Positions 12,880-23,456 of a stretch of 64,000 nt of DNA are shown here, one piece after another. The notes beneath the pieces are model-generated. The model saw only the letters and a list, made by a program, of their open reading frames with translations, made no database searches and had not been told where the DNA came from. The stretch is taken from assembly GCA_031763025.1 (NCBI GenBank), contig JASSKH010000006.1:455380-519379 (forward strand), given 5' to 3'. The DNA comes from Macrocystis pyrifera. Its lineage: Eukaryota; Sar; Phaeophyceae; Laminariales; Laminariaceae. The translations under genes were made by a program, and so were the position numbers. Numbering within the stretch: the first letter of the stretch is position 1; every line of letters begins with the position of its first letter.

Positions 12880-13852
12880 CGCCTCAGCACCACCGCCATC
12901 AACCAACAACGCCACACGCACCGCCAACGTTAACGCCAACACCACCGCCAACATCACAGCATCGACGCCAACACGAGCAAACAGCATACAAATACCAACA
13001 CCCACAACGCACCACGACAACCGCAACATCAACAGCCAGCGCCAACGCTAACACCAACCACAACGCCTCATCTCGAAACGTAGAGGGGAGCGGTGCAGAC
13101 CCTTCGGGCTCAATAGCGCCTGACCGGTGGAGGCTCTCTACTGAGCAACTAATAATATAGTGTACCGGATACTCCGATACCTTTACTACTCCATTAACCC
13201 TGAGGCTATTGACCCCACTAGGAGTGCAGTCCCCTTTGGCGACATACCACTACACTTTTTCCAAGTATTACGGGGGTCCATAGATAATAGGACCTATGGT
13301 CGTAGTCTGTGACCACACAGAGCTCGTATCTTTCTAGGGTGAACAATCAGCACGGACACTGGGCTTGCTGGATGTGGACGAGTAGAAGAACGTTCAATGT
13401 GAAGAACACACACACATGGTATACATAAAAACCTATATATTTACCTATTTTTACTAACAATATTTGCTCCTGTTTGTTATGGTTCCCCGTAATACTAATA
13501 CTAAAGGTATTTTGTCCCCAAAAACGGGACTGCTGTAGTACTACAGTAAAATGGTTGATAGCGCGTAGGGTTGCGCGAACTACACTTTTTCAAGTTCATG
13601 TTTCGGATGAGTTATCGAGCTCCTCGTGCAAGGGGCTCAGGAAACAAAAGGCAATACCCCTAACCCAATAAAAGGGAGGTCAAGACGAAACTGAAGCCTC
13701 ACCTCCACCGGGGCGGCCTCCTCCGCGGGTTCCGCTTTGACCCGGTGAATGTACCTCAAGTACTGCTCGGGGGGGTTGCTGCTGGCCGACGCAAACCCGC
13801 GCCGCCGGTAGCCCGTTCCCCCGCTCGACGAAACGCCCCGTGCCGCTCCCAC
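8455..13852 (-). CDS. Paired CBS-domain protein, probably mitochondrial
   Basis: Exons on the minus strand: about 13852-13703, 12434-12183, 11866-11781, 10619-10443, 9604-9458 and terminal 8592-8455 (stop TGA at 8457-8455). CBS 1 begins with KAKDILRDKTLL, continues CTVDEAITAIVNQKVTSFVV and closes with EVIGMFTSRDLLGEL. CBS 2 reads HEFMIPLGRMIYCSPKDSLY, VMSELKVRNLPVVWEGKVLG and VNVNDISDF. A CBS pair usually binds adenosyl ligands and senses energy state; plant CBSX3 is a mitochondrial relative in layout. The first exon has an RRRGFASAS stretch that looks like a matrix-targeting cleavage site, but its open frame (up to about 13960) has no ATG, so the true start is unresolved. Exon 3 from its CTAG acceptor needs one extra base to keep phase with exon 2, so a tiny exon or other boundary is missing there. 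The last exon (GVGLDPGQ onward) is inferred from splice phase and acceptor quality. Confidence 0.86.
9116..9222 (+). mobile_element. poly(C)-SINE 3' fragment
   Basis: Only the last 45 bp (ACGACTACGGCCATGCATGA, ATGAGTACACCCC) plus pyrimidine-rich sequence and a 46-base C-run (9177-9222). Preceded by another C-run. Confidence 0.65.
9383..9437 (+). mobile_element. poly(C)-SINE 3' fragment
   Basis: About 50 bp of SINE 3' end (ACGGCTACAGCCATGCATGA, GAGTATACCCCC) placed directly after a 40-base C-run (9343-9382), near a CBS-gene exon. Confidence 0.6.
10243..10388 (-). mobile_element. poly(C)-SINE fragment
   Basis: Reverse fragment (CATGGCCGTAGCCGGTTGAT, GCCGGGACGGAGCA, CACCAAGCGCGAGGCGCCGT) in a CBS-gene intron. 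Confidence 0.6.
10727..10972 (-). mobile_element. poly(C)-SINE, 5' truncated
   Basis: Reverse 3' half with G-rich flank. An extra 30-bp SINE tail (10665-10693) lies inside the same G-tract, showing stacking. Confidence 0.65.
11275..11357. mobile_element. Degraded MITE, TTACGGGGG family
   Basis: Keeps ACAAAAACCTATATATTCC and TTTTTACCAAGC from the family middle; ends decayed. Confidence 0.45.
11920..12020. repeat. (GGTC)n then (CAGT)n microsatellite
   Basis: Tetranucleotide arrays in a CBS-gene intron, 60-160 bp from exon 12183. Confidence 0.85.
13268..13497. mobile_element. MITE split by a nested insertion
   Basis: Left end TTACGGGGGTCCATAG at 13268; right half TACATAAAAACCTATATA to GTTCCCCGTAATA; 120 bp of (AC)n repeat between them. 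Confidence 0.7.
13301..13416 (+). mobile_element. (AC)n-tailed repeat nested in a MITE
   Basis: TCGTAGTCTGTGACC to the AC run, flanked by ATGG on both sides and inserted in a TTACGGGGG MITE (13268-13497). Confidence 0.65.
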
Positions 13853-14713
13853 CCCCGCCCCCCCCCTCTGCGCGGCCGACCCTGCCTCTGTGCGGTGACG
13901 AAACCACCGCCGCCACCGCCACTTCTGCCGAGGCTCAAGCCCCGCCGCGGCGGCGGACAGCTAACAGAGGCGCCAGGCGCTGACGACAACGAGAACGATG
14001 TCGACGACGCTAACGAGGACAACAGGTGGCGTTGCTCGCTCGCAACCGAAGCTATCGGCGTCACTTTCACCGTCGCCCCGACCACCGCCGCCGCCGCTCT
14101 TCTGCGGCCGCTGCCGCTGCCAACGCTCCCGCCGCCGACCGCGAGGCGTGGCGTGTCATCGGAAATCACGCATGACGAAACCAGATGACGATGGGCAGAA
14201 GAGGAGGAGGAGGAGGAGGAGGAGGAGGAGGAGGAGCGGTGGGGATACCAGTAGGGCGGCTGGGTTTTTAGCTCCGCTCCTACTGCTGCTGCTGCTGGAG
14301 GTGGTCCTGCTAGTGGTGGTCCTGCCGCTTTCGGGCGTGATGCGAAGGGGAGGTAGAGGCCGTCGTCGCTGCCGCTGCCGCTGCCGCTTCCGCTTCCGCT
14401 TCCGCTACTGTTGCCCGAAAGAGGGAGGTGCGCACGCCCTGCCGAGAGACACCTGTTGTTGATTTCGCGTCCGTTTGAAGTGGAAGACGGCGGGAAGGGG
14501 AGGAAGCGTGGGGAGGTGGGGTACGGCAACGAGCACAACAACGACGACACCTCATGAAAGTATACACCCCCTTATCCGGGAGAACGAACATCTCGCGGAG
14601 CCGTGTCTAAACTTCGGTATTGATCTATTAATAGATATTCTTTTCAAAAGGCAGTATCGCAATAACAGTTTTATTGTTGTACAAGAGGCGGAAGGGGGGC
14701 GCGGGGGGGGGGG

Positions 14714-14922
14714 GTAATCGTTGTCGCGCATGGCCGCTCGCAGTCGTATGACCATAGACGCTCGCAACCCTACGATACCGGGACGGAGCACCTCGGGTCT
14801 TCGCCGACCGAGTAGACATTGCTTGCACCAAGCGCGAAGCGCCGTTAGACGTTCGGCGAGTTGCAATAGGGGTGAGCTGCACCCTGAAATACCAACAACC
14901 GCTCATGAGGCGGAGTCCGGCA
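14714..14922 (-). mobile_element. poly(C)-SINE, 5' truncated
   Basis: Reverse 3' half after a G-run (GCATGGCCGCTCGCAGTCGT to CAACCGCTCATGAGGCGGA). Confidence 0.65.
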
Positions 14923-15419
14923 CCTTATGCGTACTTTCGTGTTCGTGGGTGACAGGGTCCAAGCACTTGCGTGGCAGCGGCAAGCTGAAGCGCTAAAAAG
15001 ACGTGTTGCGGCAAGCCGGATATCGCCTTCGCCGAGTGTTACGGGAAACAACCACTCCAACCAAAATGATGAGCAACAGCTACCCCGGTACAAGCAGTGG
15101 TCCTCCGATTCAACAATTTCGAGTGGATTGGACCAGGTAACTCGGCGTGACACGAAAACAAACTACTTCGAACTGCTGTGGTATCTGATATTTTTTTCCA
15201 GCAGTGTACTGTATTATAGTAAAACGTAAGACCATGCTTCAACGGCGGAACGTAGTGATCAAGACCAACGTTTTCTCACTAAAAATACTGGAATACTTCG
15301 TATCTGTTACAGTTTTTTTTTTTAATATGATGGGTCTTGATCAGTATGGTATCATATCTCGTAGTAGAGATAAATAAGACCACCAGAATTCCATGTCCCG
15401 AGGTGTATTGTTTCATCAC

Positions 15420-15735
15420 TTATACTTTCCAGCCTAGTTCGTACGAGGTTTTACCCTCAGCGATCTTCTGGACAATCCGTGGTCACAGGTGTCGTCCCTT
15501 CTCCCCCCGGTACGTGCCCCTTATTTTTTGTCGCGCATATGTAGGGTTCAGCATTCCCACTGCTCGTCGATTTTTCACCGAATGTAGCTGACGCACGCTA
15601 CCGCGCTTTCCGCTACTCAATTTTTACGCAAGAGAAAGTCCCTACGAGCATGCACTCGGCGAGACTCGAACCCCGGTAACATAATAGCGTGGGCGCAACG
15701 CAGCAGTATCGCGTGTGTCACTTATGTACTGCGCC
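15420..15735 (-). mobile_element. tRNA-derived SINE
   Basis: Read on minus, a tRNA-like head with an A-box-like GGCGCAGT and a B box GGTTCGAGTCT (plus 15671-15681) leads into a body shared with 63350-63605 (GACACCTGTGACCACGG; CCAGAAGATCGCTGAGGG). Stems do not pair as a functional tRNA. Confidence 0.6.
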
Positions 15736-18700
15736 AGCGCATACCGGGGTATTCATCTATATAAAATATCTCCGTACTGGCGAACTGTGCTAGCATCGAA
15801 AACTATTAATAGTAATAATACTATAATAATGTACGAGTACGAACACCTGCAAGCAGAAGAAGCAAAAGCAAGAAGCAAATCAGCGACAGCCGGCAGCGAG
15901 CAGCATGTTGCAAGCAGGTACTGCGTACTTGCCGCGGCAGCGATAAACACAGCAGCAAGCAGTGCTGTCACACTCAGCATTTACAGGCACCGTGAGTTCA
16001 AGGGGGAAAACGAATAAAAGCGACGACTAGGGGGTTAGAGAGCACCCAGCCACCTGGTCGAATGAGGCTGGGTCGCTGGCTGCTGGGTGCCGAGACATCA
16101 TGAACTAGGGGTCGTACAAAATTTAAAAGGGATGTGACCGAACGGACTCCTCGGGCACCTTGCGCAGATGATCGAACATTCAGATATTCTGGCATTCAGG
16201 GCGGACGACGACGACCAGCAGGCAGTACGTAGCGAGTACGAGGAAAGCTACACGATGCCACATACTCGCCACGAAGGTACCACGTACAGCTCTGGAGGCA
16301 AATATAAGGGCCGCTTTGTTGTATTATTAATGTCAAAACGTTCCTTACATATGGGGCAGAGTGGCCCTGTACAGGCGGCTGGCACGTACCACCGCACCTC
16401 TGGCAGAACTTTCGACGCGAGCTCTCGGCCCTGTGTCCCAGAGCAAAGGTAAGAGGTTTGACACATTCATACTTTGCTTTTTTTTGTTGCCGAGCTATTT
16501 TTCAGCCCTGATCAGAGATATTGGAGTCTGTCCTCTGCCTGCGACCACGGACTGCATACTGTAGTACTGCTGTGGCGACAAGTTAATGTGAGAAAAGAGG
16601 TGGGCACTTTTGAAAAAAAAAAAAGAAGAAGTTTAAACCGGTGTTTGGAAACCCAGCAGGCTTGTTCGAGTAGTCGGTTTTTGAAAAGTTTTGAAAAAAA
16701 AAAAAAAACACGCGTGTGTTTTCATGCCGGTTAAACCGATTAACCGGAAACCGGATGAAACCGGAAAAAAACGGGAAAAAAAAAAAAACGGAAAACCTAT
16801 TTAAACAGGCAGAATCGGGCATATTTTAAATTGATTTTCGCCAAAATAAAACCATTACCAGTTTACTATTAACAGACTGCCTGCACAGCAGCAGTTGCAG
16901 GGCTTGTGTTAGCAGAGCATGTTGCATACTACCAACCTGGTACCCTGGTGGGGGTTGCATCAAGCCCAAGCTCTGCTGGCATATTTTATAAATATTTATA
17001 ATATTTTTAGGAAACTTACGTAAAGGGTTCCTAGACTCGTTCACCAGGTACCAGGTATATTATACGATGTGCACAATGCATATACAAGGGGACATGTGTA
17101 TGTGACTATGTGTGTTGTGTGTGCTGTGCTGTGTGTGAAGGTGACGCATTTGACTCTTTGTTTTCTTCAGGAGACGATATCCAGCGAACCCCATACTTAA
17201 GGATGATCACGATTCAATCCGAAACCAAGCTGACAACCAGCTTTTTGTCACGCTTTTTTCGCTGGCACGCACTGCCGAGGTGTGGAGCAAGATGGCCAGC
17301 TAACCAATGCAATTTAGAGTTACAGCAGTCCACAACACGAAATTCACACGGCAGCGACTATCTGTCTGTTGGGACATACGAGCAATCCATCGCGAAATTG
17401 TTTGTGACACGCTGCCGTTTTGGCACTTTTACAACATATTTGCACGCTGACCAGAAGGCTTCTCTGTTTTTTACCTGTGGATGTCAGGATAATTAATATG
17501 TAGGTGCTGCTGGTTCGTTCAGGTGGTGTAGCTTCTCGGGGTGTTGGGTGTGGGCGTTGCCAGCTATAAATAGGGGGCTGTCATAGTCAACGTCCCCCCC
17601 CATTTGTTCCGGTGGCGTTTACAGGTTATATGATGTCCATGCAGGTCGGTGCCCTGTAGAAACTACTGCTGCTGCTGCTGATGCTGCTGTAGGGGTGGGT
17701 GTTTCACTTTATTACTACACTCGAACAGCTGACTGCTGTTCGGTGCTCGATAGTCTTCGGGGGGGGCGGGGCACCGATGCAAAGTCAAACGAGAAATAAT
17801 CGATAAATTACTCGCCAGCTGCTGTTTCTTTTGGTCCCACGCAGTGCATCGTCGCGAGACCTGTAATTTTCCTGTTCTCTTTTTTGTTGTTTCTTGTGAT
17901 ACATGACCACGGCGGTCCATGCCGACTTTGTTGTGTAAAACCCTGCCAATAAAGGGCATCACCATTGTATACCAGGAACACCTTATATGTATCAGTTATG
18001 CAGTTGAGCTCGTCGAGCCTGCTGCACGTCCCCCATGCCTCAATCTATTGTAGAGATTGTTACATCACCAGAGCAGCACGAGAGCGTTGAAGCCCTACAC
18101 AAATATAGTATATACTATTAACTATTAACACCAGGCGGCAGGTGTACGGACGGTACCGTGCTACTGCTGTATACCTCAGGACATAAATAGATAGGCAAGG
18201 TCTTGTTTTCATTTCATGAAATCACGTCACCCCGTCCGTACCACTACGTGGTGTTATGGCAGTGAGTGCCACGCCACCTCCTCTTATGGTCGCACGCCAC
18301 CAGTAGCTCGGAATCCACATAAACAGCACGTATTTTGGACGCAAAACTGCCGGGCGGTTCAATGATATGGAGGCGTTTCACTTTAACATCCGCTTCGAAA
18401 CCGGTTTTCGGGAAACCGGTAAAAACCGGGTTAAAACACCCGGTTTTATCCGGTTTTCGTTTTCAGTACGTACGACGCCTCGTTATACGGTTTTCGTTTT
18501 TTTTTTTTTTTTTTTCCTGCGTAAGGTGCCCACCTCTTCGTGAAAAAACAACAACAACAAACAACTGCGGTACATACTGTTGCTGCTGTATCATCTGGTT
18601 CATACCAATAGACACGCACACAGGTCACTAAATTTTACGGCCGTGGTGACAAGAGAAACAGCAGAGAGAGGAGATAGGAAGCATGGGTATAAAAATAACG
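15736..18700. other. No gene recognised
   Basis: Holds a short palindrome (16040-16092, GCACCCAGCC...GGCTGCTGGGTGC), AACCGGTT-rich clusters (16730-16770 and 18395-18460) and a 128-codon frame (17110-17496) preceded by a decent acceptor (TTTTCTTCAG at 17161-17170), with no family match. Confidence 0.5.
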
Positions 18701-18702
18701 CT

Positions 18703-18809
18703 ATTGCGGGGAGCCATAGTAAATAGGATCAAACATTATTGGTAAAAATAGGTAAATATATAGGGTTTTGTATCTACCGTAGGTCCTATTTACTATGGTC
18801 CCCCGTAAT
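18703..18809. mobile_element. MITE, TTACGGGGG family
   Basis: Complete copy: GCCATAGTAAATAGG to CCTATTTACTATGGTCCCCC. Confidence 0.75.
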
Positions 18810-18984
18810 GGGGCTGATCTGTAACGTCACGCGGCTAGCGTGTCTACAGGGCTATTTGTCTACCAGGTGCCGGGTACGTATTCGCTTTAGTGTAGGAACA
18901 AGAGCAGATTCACACCTCAGTCCGACCCTGAGTCTGGCTGGCTCTGGAAGCCTGCTCCCTACAATCGCGCACTGCTACTGCTGT

Positions 18985-19018
<34 letters not shown>

Positions 19019-21420
19019 AGCTGCAGCTGCTGCTGCCGCTGTGGACACTCTTAATACGATCACTGCACCATAAAGGAAGCTCTGCATGGCCATCCCCTCC
19101 CTCCCTGTAATACTCTTGGTTACGTAAATACTTCTGAGTCCTGACTGCTGCTACATACTGGTCCATGGCGGTCAGCCAGCCACGTGCGACGTGAGAGCGT
19201 GACAATTTCTTGCTCGAAATAAAATGAGTGAAAAAGGTGCGACGAATATTCACAGCAGTGTATCGTGGACATCGTACACGCTATCACTATGTACCGAAAT
19301 ATAATGACCACTCGTCGATTAATATTTCATCAAACCGTTTTTTATAATTAAGGACGGTACGTACTCCTCACTTACGTACACAAAAACGAGGACAACAATA
19401 ACAACACCAGTAATAACTCCAGAATATCGCCGGCGAAACAGAACGATGTCCGAACCACACTCCACCCACACCCGAACACCGCGCGCACCTGTGAGCCTGG
19501 GTCGAGATGTGAAGAGCGAGGCTTCCTTGCCTGCCCCGCGCCACGGCCATGCGCTTCCCACAGGAGAAGGTACTTTTCGGCCTGTCTTGACGAGACTTCA
19601 CCAGGCAGGATAGAGACCAAGATGCAAAAAACAAATCAGTAGAGGTTTTTTCGACACAACCCACGCCTCACAAAGCGTGTCAGCGGCGACTACGTTGCCG
19701 AGATATCGGCCGGAGTCTTGCCGCGAGAACAACAAAAACACGGTTCCACCGCAAATATTCGGAGGATGTCCACCGTGATAATGAGGAAAGACTGGCTTCA
19801 GCTGCCCCACGAGTGCTGGCCCTCGGCTGTTGCGTTCGTGACGTAAAAGTTTTGATTGCAAGATGTTTATATTTGTGAAGGTTTTTTAGCGATTTTGAAG
19901 GCGTTCGAGTTCTCGCTTTATGTTCGGTCACCAACCAAAAATCAGAAGACAGCCAACAGCCTCCCACCCTCAGTGCTGTGCTGTGCTGCTGTGCTGTGCT
20001 GCTGCCGTGCTGCCGTAATAAGCGTCTCCTTGGTATGGTTTACATGTGGATATGTCTAGCGATTGAGCAGATGATTTTTGCTCCTGCCATGGAGCATGGA
20101 ATATTGTAGTGGAATAGTGCCTTGAACTTCGTGCTTGGTTTTCATCATGAAAGGAACTTTCGAACCTTCAACATGATCCATCATGACCATATGGAAGCCG
20201 GTACCAGAGGTACGAGACATCTCAAGCCTAATAACGCTGTATAGCACTGCTGAACTACAGCAGTAGTACCTGGATTTAAGGGTGTCTTGATACGTGTCAA
20301 GTTCGCGTACCGGTGATGCCTGTGTATTAGTTGTGTGCGATACTTTGGCCACCTCTAAAATTTAAAACTCGAAATAAAAATAAATACAAAAAGAGTCGTA
20401 CTCGTGTGTGTCCGCGTTGCCAATATCGCACACACAAGCCCAAGCCATCCACACTGCCTGAAGTTTCGCGGCAAATGGAGCGGCGCAAAGCACACGCGCT
20501 CAACCAGCGATGCGTGAATACTGCTCGTAATACAACAGCAGCAATGCTGTACGTAGGATCGTAGCATGCATGCGATACTACTACTACGGCGGTCTACCGC
20601 GCGGTGCTACACACACAGATGTGTGACGGAAAAGCCAGTGGAGGCATGGCATATATGTACCAGTCGGCATACACGTATGAATATACATATCATATCTTAT
20701 CACGTATTAATATTAACCCGTGATCCTGTGCATCTAAAACATTCGAACCGGGTCTTGTCGATACCTGTTTGTCCAGCACGGACAGACAGCAGCAGTTGAA
20801 AGTACCCGCGGGTACCTCGTGGGTGATGAAATGTTGCACTGGTCTGCTTGCTGGCGCACGTACTTTTCGTCTGCAGAAAAAAAAAACACAGGGCACCTGT
20901 CTGTGTGACTCGCCGCACAACAAAAAATGAAACATGAAACAACCCCCAACTCAACGTGTGCACTTCACTTGCGGACAGCTACATACAACAGCTCCTCACA
21001 GGACATTACAGCTCGCGGAATCGAGAGATAGAGATGCTCCAGATGCGGTGTGTGTGAGGTTGTCTGGTGCGCCAGACGGCAGTCAGCCGTAGGCAGCCAG
21101 AAACGACTCAAGAGGTGTGTTTTCGTGCAGTCGAAGTTGCGAAGGAGTCGTAGCACAAAATCTCGCCAGAACGCTGACAATTGTGTTTACCTTCACGCGC
21201 GGGGGCATACTGCTGTGTAGGACAATGAATTATGGCCACATCAACGATGAAGGAATGACCTCCACAAGGTAAAAGCTTGCTGTTCTCTTGGCGGATGATG
21301 TACTCGTATCTCTTTTCGAGTCGTCGTCGAATACACTTCCCGAGGCAAAACTCCGCTCCGATGATATATATTACGTACCTGCCACCCTTTCGTACGCGAG
21401 GCTCTCAAGTTGATCCCCCC
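18810..21420. other. No gene recognised
   Basis: CTG run at 18985-19035. A minus reading near 19700 gives GKTPADISAT, reminiscent of an ankyrin repeat end, then a stop. Otherwise nothing seen. Confidence 0.5.
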
Positions 21421-21423
21421 GGC

Positions 21424-22010
21424 CCGAGGCTCTCAAGGTGATACGCTGCGAGAGCATCGAAACGACCATTCGTAAACGGCGGCTCTTCTTTCCGGGGGGG
21501 GGGGGGGGGCACGGCAAAGCAAGGAGCAATTACCCAGTCGGGTAACGTTCGAGACAATGGCTGGTGGGGAGAACCCGAGACCTGGCGGACAGTTTAAGAC
21601 TTGGCATATAGATGCATAGTCGAAGACTTTAGGGAGTTCCGACCTACCGAAGGGTCAACGGAACTTGCCCCCTTTGTGTTTGGATTTGAGACCACACTGT
21701 GGTCCGCGCTTAAAAGGCGGGGAAGTGGTACCGGGGGATCCTCGAAGCAGCCGAACGGTTCATGGTGAGGTGGTACGAGGATGAGGCTGAGCTGAGTAGG
21801 CAGCGCCGCGCATGCGCCGTGGGTGGTGTCCAAGGGAATGGGGGGAGGGGGGGCAACAGGAGAAGTGACAGAAAACCCGACCAAGGGAATGCGGGGACAG
21901 GGGGGGACAGGGGGAGTAGAAGGGAAACTGCGGAGGAAGAACGTAGGAAGGAGATGGCAGACAGGGTAGCAAGGCACCAGGCCGACTATTAATAGGAAGT
22001 AGAAAACATG
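21424..22010 (+). pseudogene. Decayed second copy of the same LINE fragment
   Basis: Nucleotide match to 30571-31140 (GCATCGAAACGACCATTCGT; GTAGGCAGCGCCG), with frame breaks. A G-run at about 21495-21512 replaces the part of the frame encoding AGAVVR. The last 76 codons (from 21762) are still open to TAA (LSRQRRA, DRVARHQADY). Confidence 0.65.
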
Positions 22011-22189
22011 CCTATACTACTCGTGCCACCAACTGGCGCAGCTGGTTCGAACGTGCTCTTCCTTTGTTTTTTTTCTTTCATCTGTGAGTTTTCATTTCTT
22101 TTCTTTCTCTTCCTTTCTTCTATTGATGATATGCCTTAAAGAAGTCGCGTGGCGTGGGTGGATGACAAGTCTGATTTGCTTGTTTCGTA

Positions 22190-22330
22190 TTGTCTGACGC
22201 CGAGGGGAGGGGCATAGTTGACGAACGCAGGACGGAGACGGCAGGCAGGGTAGCAAGAGGTACCAGGCAGACCAGCAGGGAGAACCTGACTATGCTACTC
22301 GTACCACAAACTGCTGCCGCTGCCTGGAGG
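22190..22330 (+). pseudogene. Third, short copy of the LINE 3' end
   Basis: GGCAGGGTAGCAAGAGGTAC and CTACTCGTACCACAAACTGC match the LINE ends at 21957-22050 and 31095-31170. Confidence 0.55.
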
Positions 22331-22469
22331 GTGCTTTGTGCTTGGGTTTGCCTGTTATTTTCCCTTGGTTCTAACGAGTCTTCCTCTGCTTAAGTAGTGG
22401 TGTTTTCTTCTTTTTTGTTTTTTCCAGCTCGTTGTTTTCAAGTGTCTGCCACATCCCCTGAGGGGCGGC

Positions 22470-23005
22470 ACGACAGTTTGTTTCTTTTTTTCTTTTTCTT
22501 TTTCTTTTTCTTTTACTCTTTCGCTTTGTCTTACTTGTTTTTGTTTTTTCTTTGTTTTCTTTCGTTCCTCTATTTCATATAATGTGTATGTCGTGCCTGT
22601 CGTATCCAGTATGTATGATGACATGATATTGCATTGTCCACTGTCCTTGCTGCATACGTGGCAACGTAGTATCTCTGTTGTTGTTGTTGTTGTTGTTTTC
22701 TTCACATTAAAACGTTCTTTCTACGCGTCGACATCCAGCACAACCAGTGTCCATGCCGATTCTTCAAACCTAGAGAGATACTCGTACAAGTTCTGTGGTC
22801 ACAAAGCTACGCCACAGAGATACTACGTTGCCACGTATGTAATGCAATGCCATGTCATCATACTGCGTACGACAGGCACGACATACACATTCCATGACCT
22901 AGAGAAACAAAAAACGAAACAAAGAGAAAAAAAACAAAAACAAAAACAAAGACAATTCGAAAGAGAAAAGAAACAAAAAAAAAGAAACAGCGTAGTTTTG
23001 TGACC
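22470..23005. repeat. Inverted-repeat (hairpin) element
   Basis: Arms of about 85-100 bp pair: 22580-22680 (GTGTATGTCGTGCCTGTCGT...CGTAGTATCTCTG) with 22817-22896. The T-rich flank (22480-22580) opposes an A-rich flank (22900-22985). The loop holds a reverse fragment of the (AC)n repeat (22694-22815). Confidence 0.65.
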
Positions 23006-23067
23006 ACAGAACTTGTATCTCTCAAGGATTGAAGAATCGGCACGGACATGGTTGTGGTGGACATACG

Positions 23068-23230
23068 AAGGCTATTAATGCATTACGGTGTGTTATCTCT
23101 GTGTCGTAGTCTGTGACCACAGAGCTCGTATCTTTCTAGGGTGAAGTATCAGCAAAGACACTGGGCTTGCTGGATGTCGACGAGTAGAAGAACGGTTTAA
23201 TGTGAAGAACACACACACACACACACACAT
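23068..23230 (+). mobile_element. (AC)n-tailed SINE-like repeat
   Basis: GGCTATTAATGCATTACGGT, then CGTAGTCTGTGACCACAGAG, ATCAGCAAAGACACTGGGC, ending in an AC run. It closely matches 31566-31725. Confidence 0.6.
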
Positions 23231-23456
23231 CGATGGGTGGAAAGGAAGATTTAATGTAGAGAACACGCACATCTGCTATAATAATAAGTTATTGGGCCCA
23301 AAAAAGGGCGAAAAATACAGGAAAAAAAAAAAAAAAAAAAAAACTCCCGTCACACGACCTGGTCAGGATGCTTGTAAATTAACATCAATGCTTCTAAAGC
23401 TTCGAAATACGAATCGTGATTGCGAATCCCTCCCTATAGTCGTATATGTATATGTT

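Noticed and set aside
13756-14550. 264-codon minus frame upstream of the CBS gene
   Set aside because: Ser/Gly/Ala low complexity from trinucleotide runs, and out of frame with the CBS exon it overlaps.
17110-17496. 128-codon frame after a good acceptor
   Set aside because: No recognisable motif, no supporting exon on either side; noted only as a candidate.
19660-19860. Ankyrin-repeat gene on minus
   Set aside because: Only GKTPADISAT resembles the family; stop codon follows and no flanking repeat units could be read.
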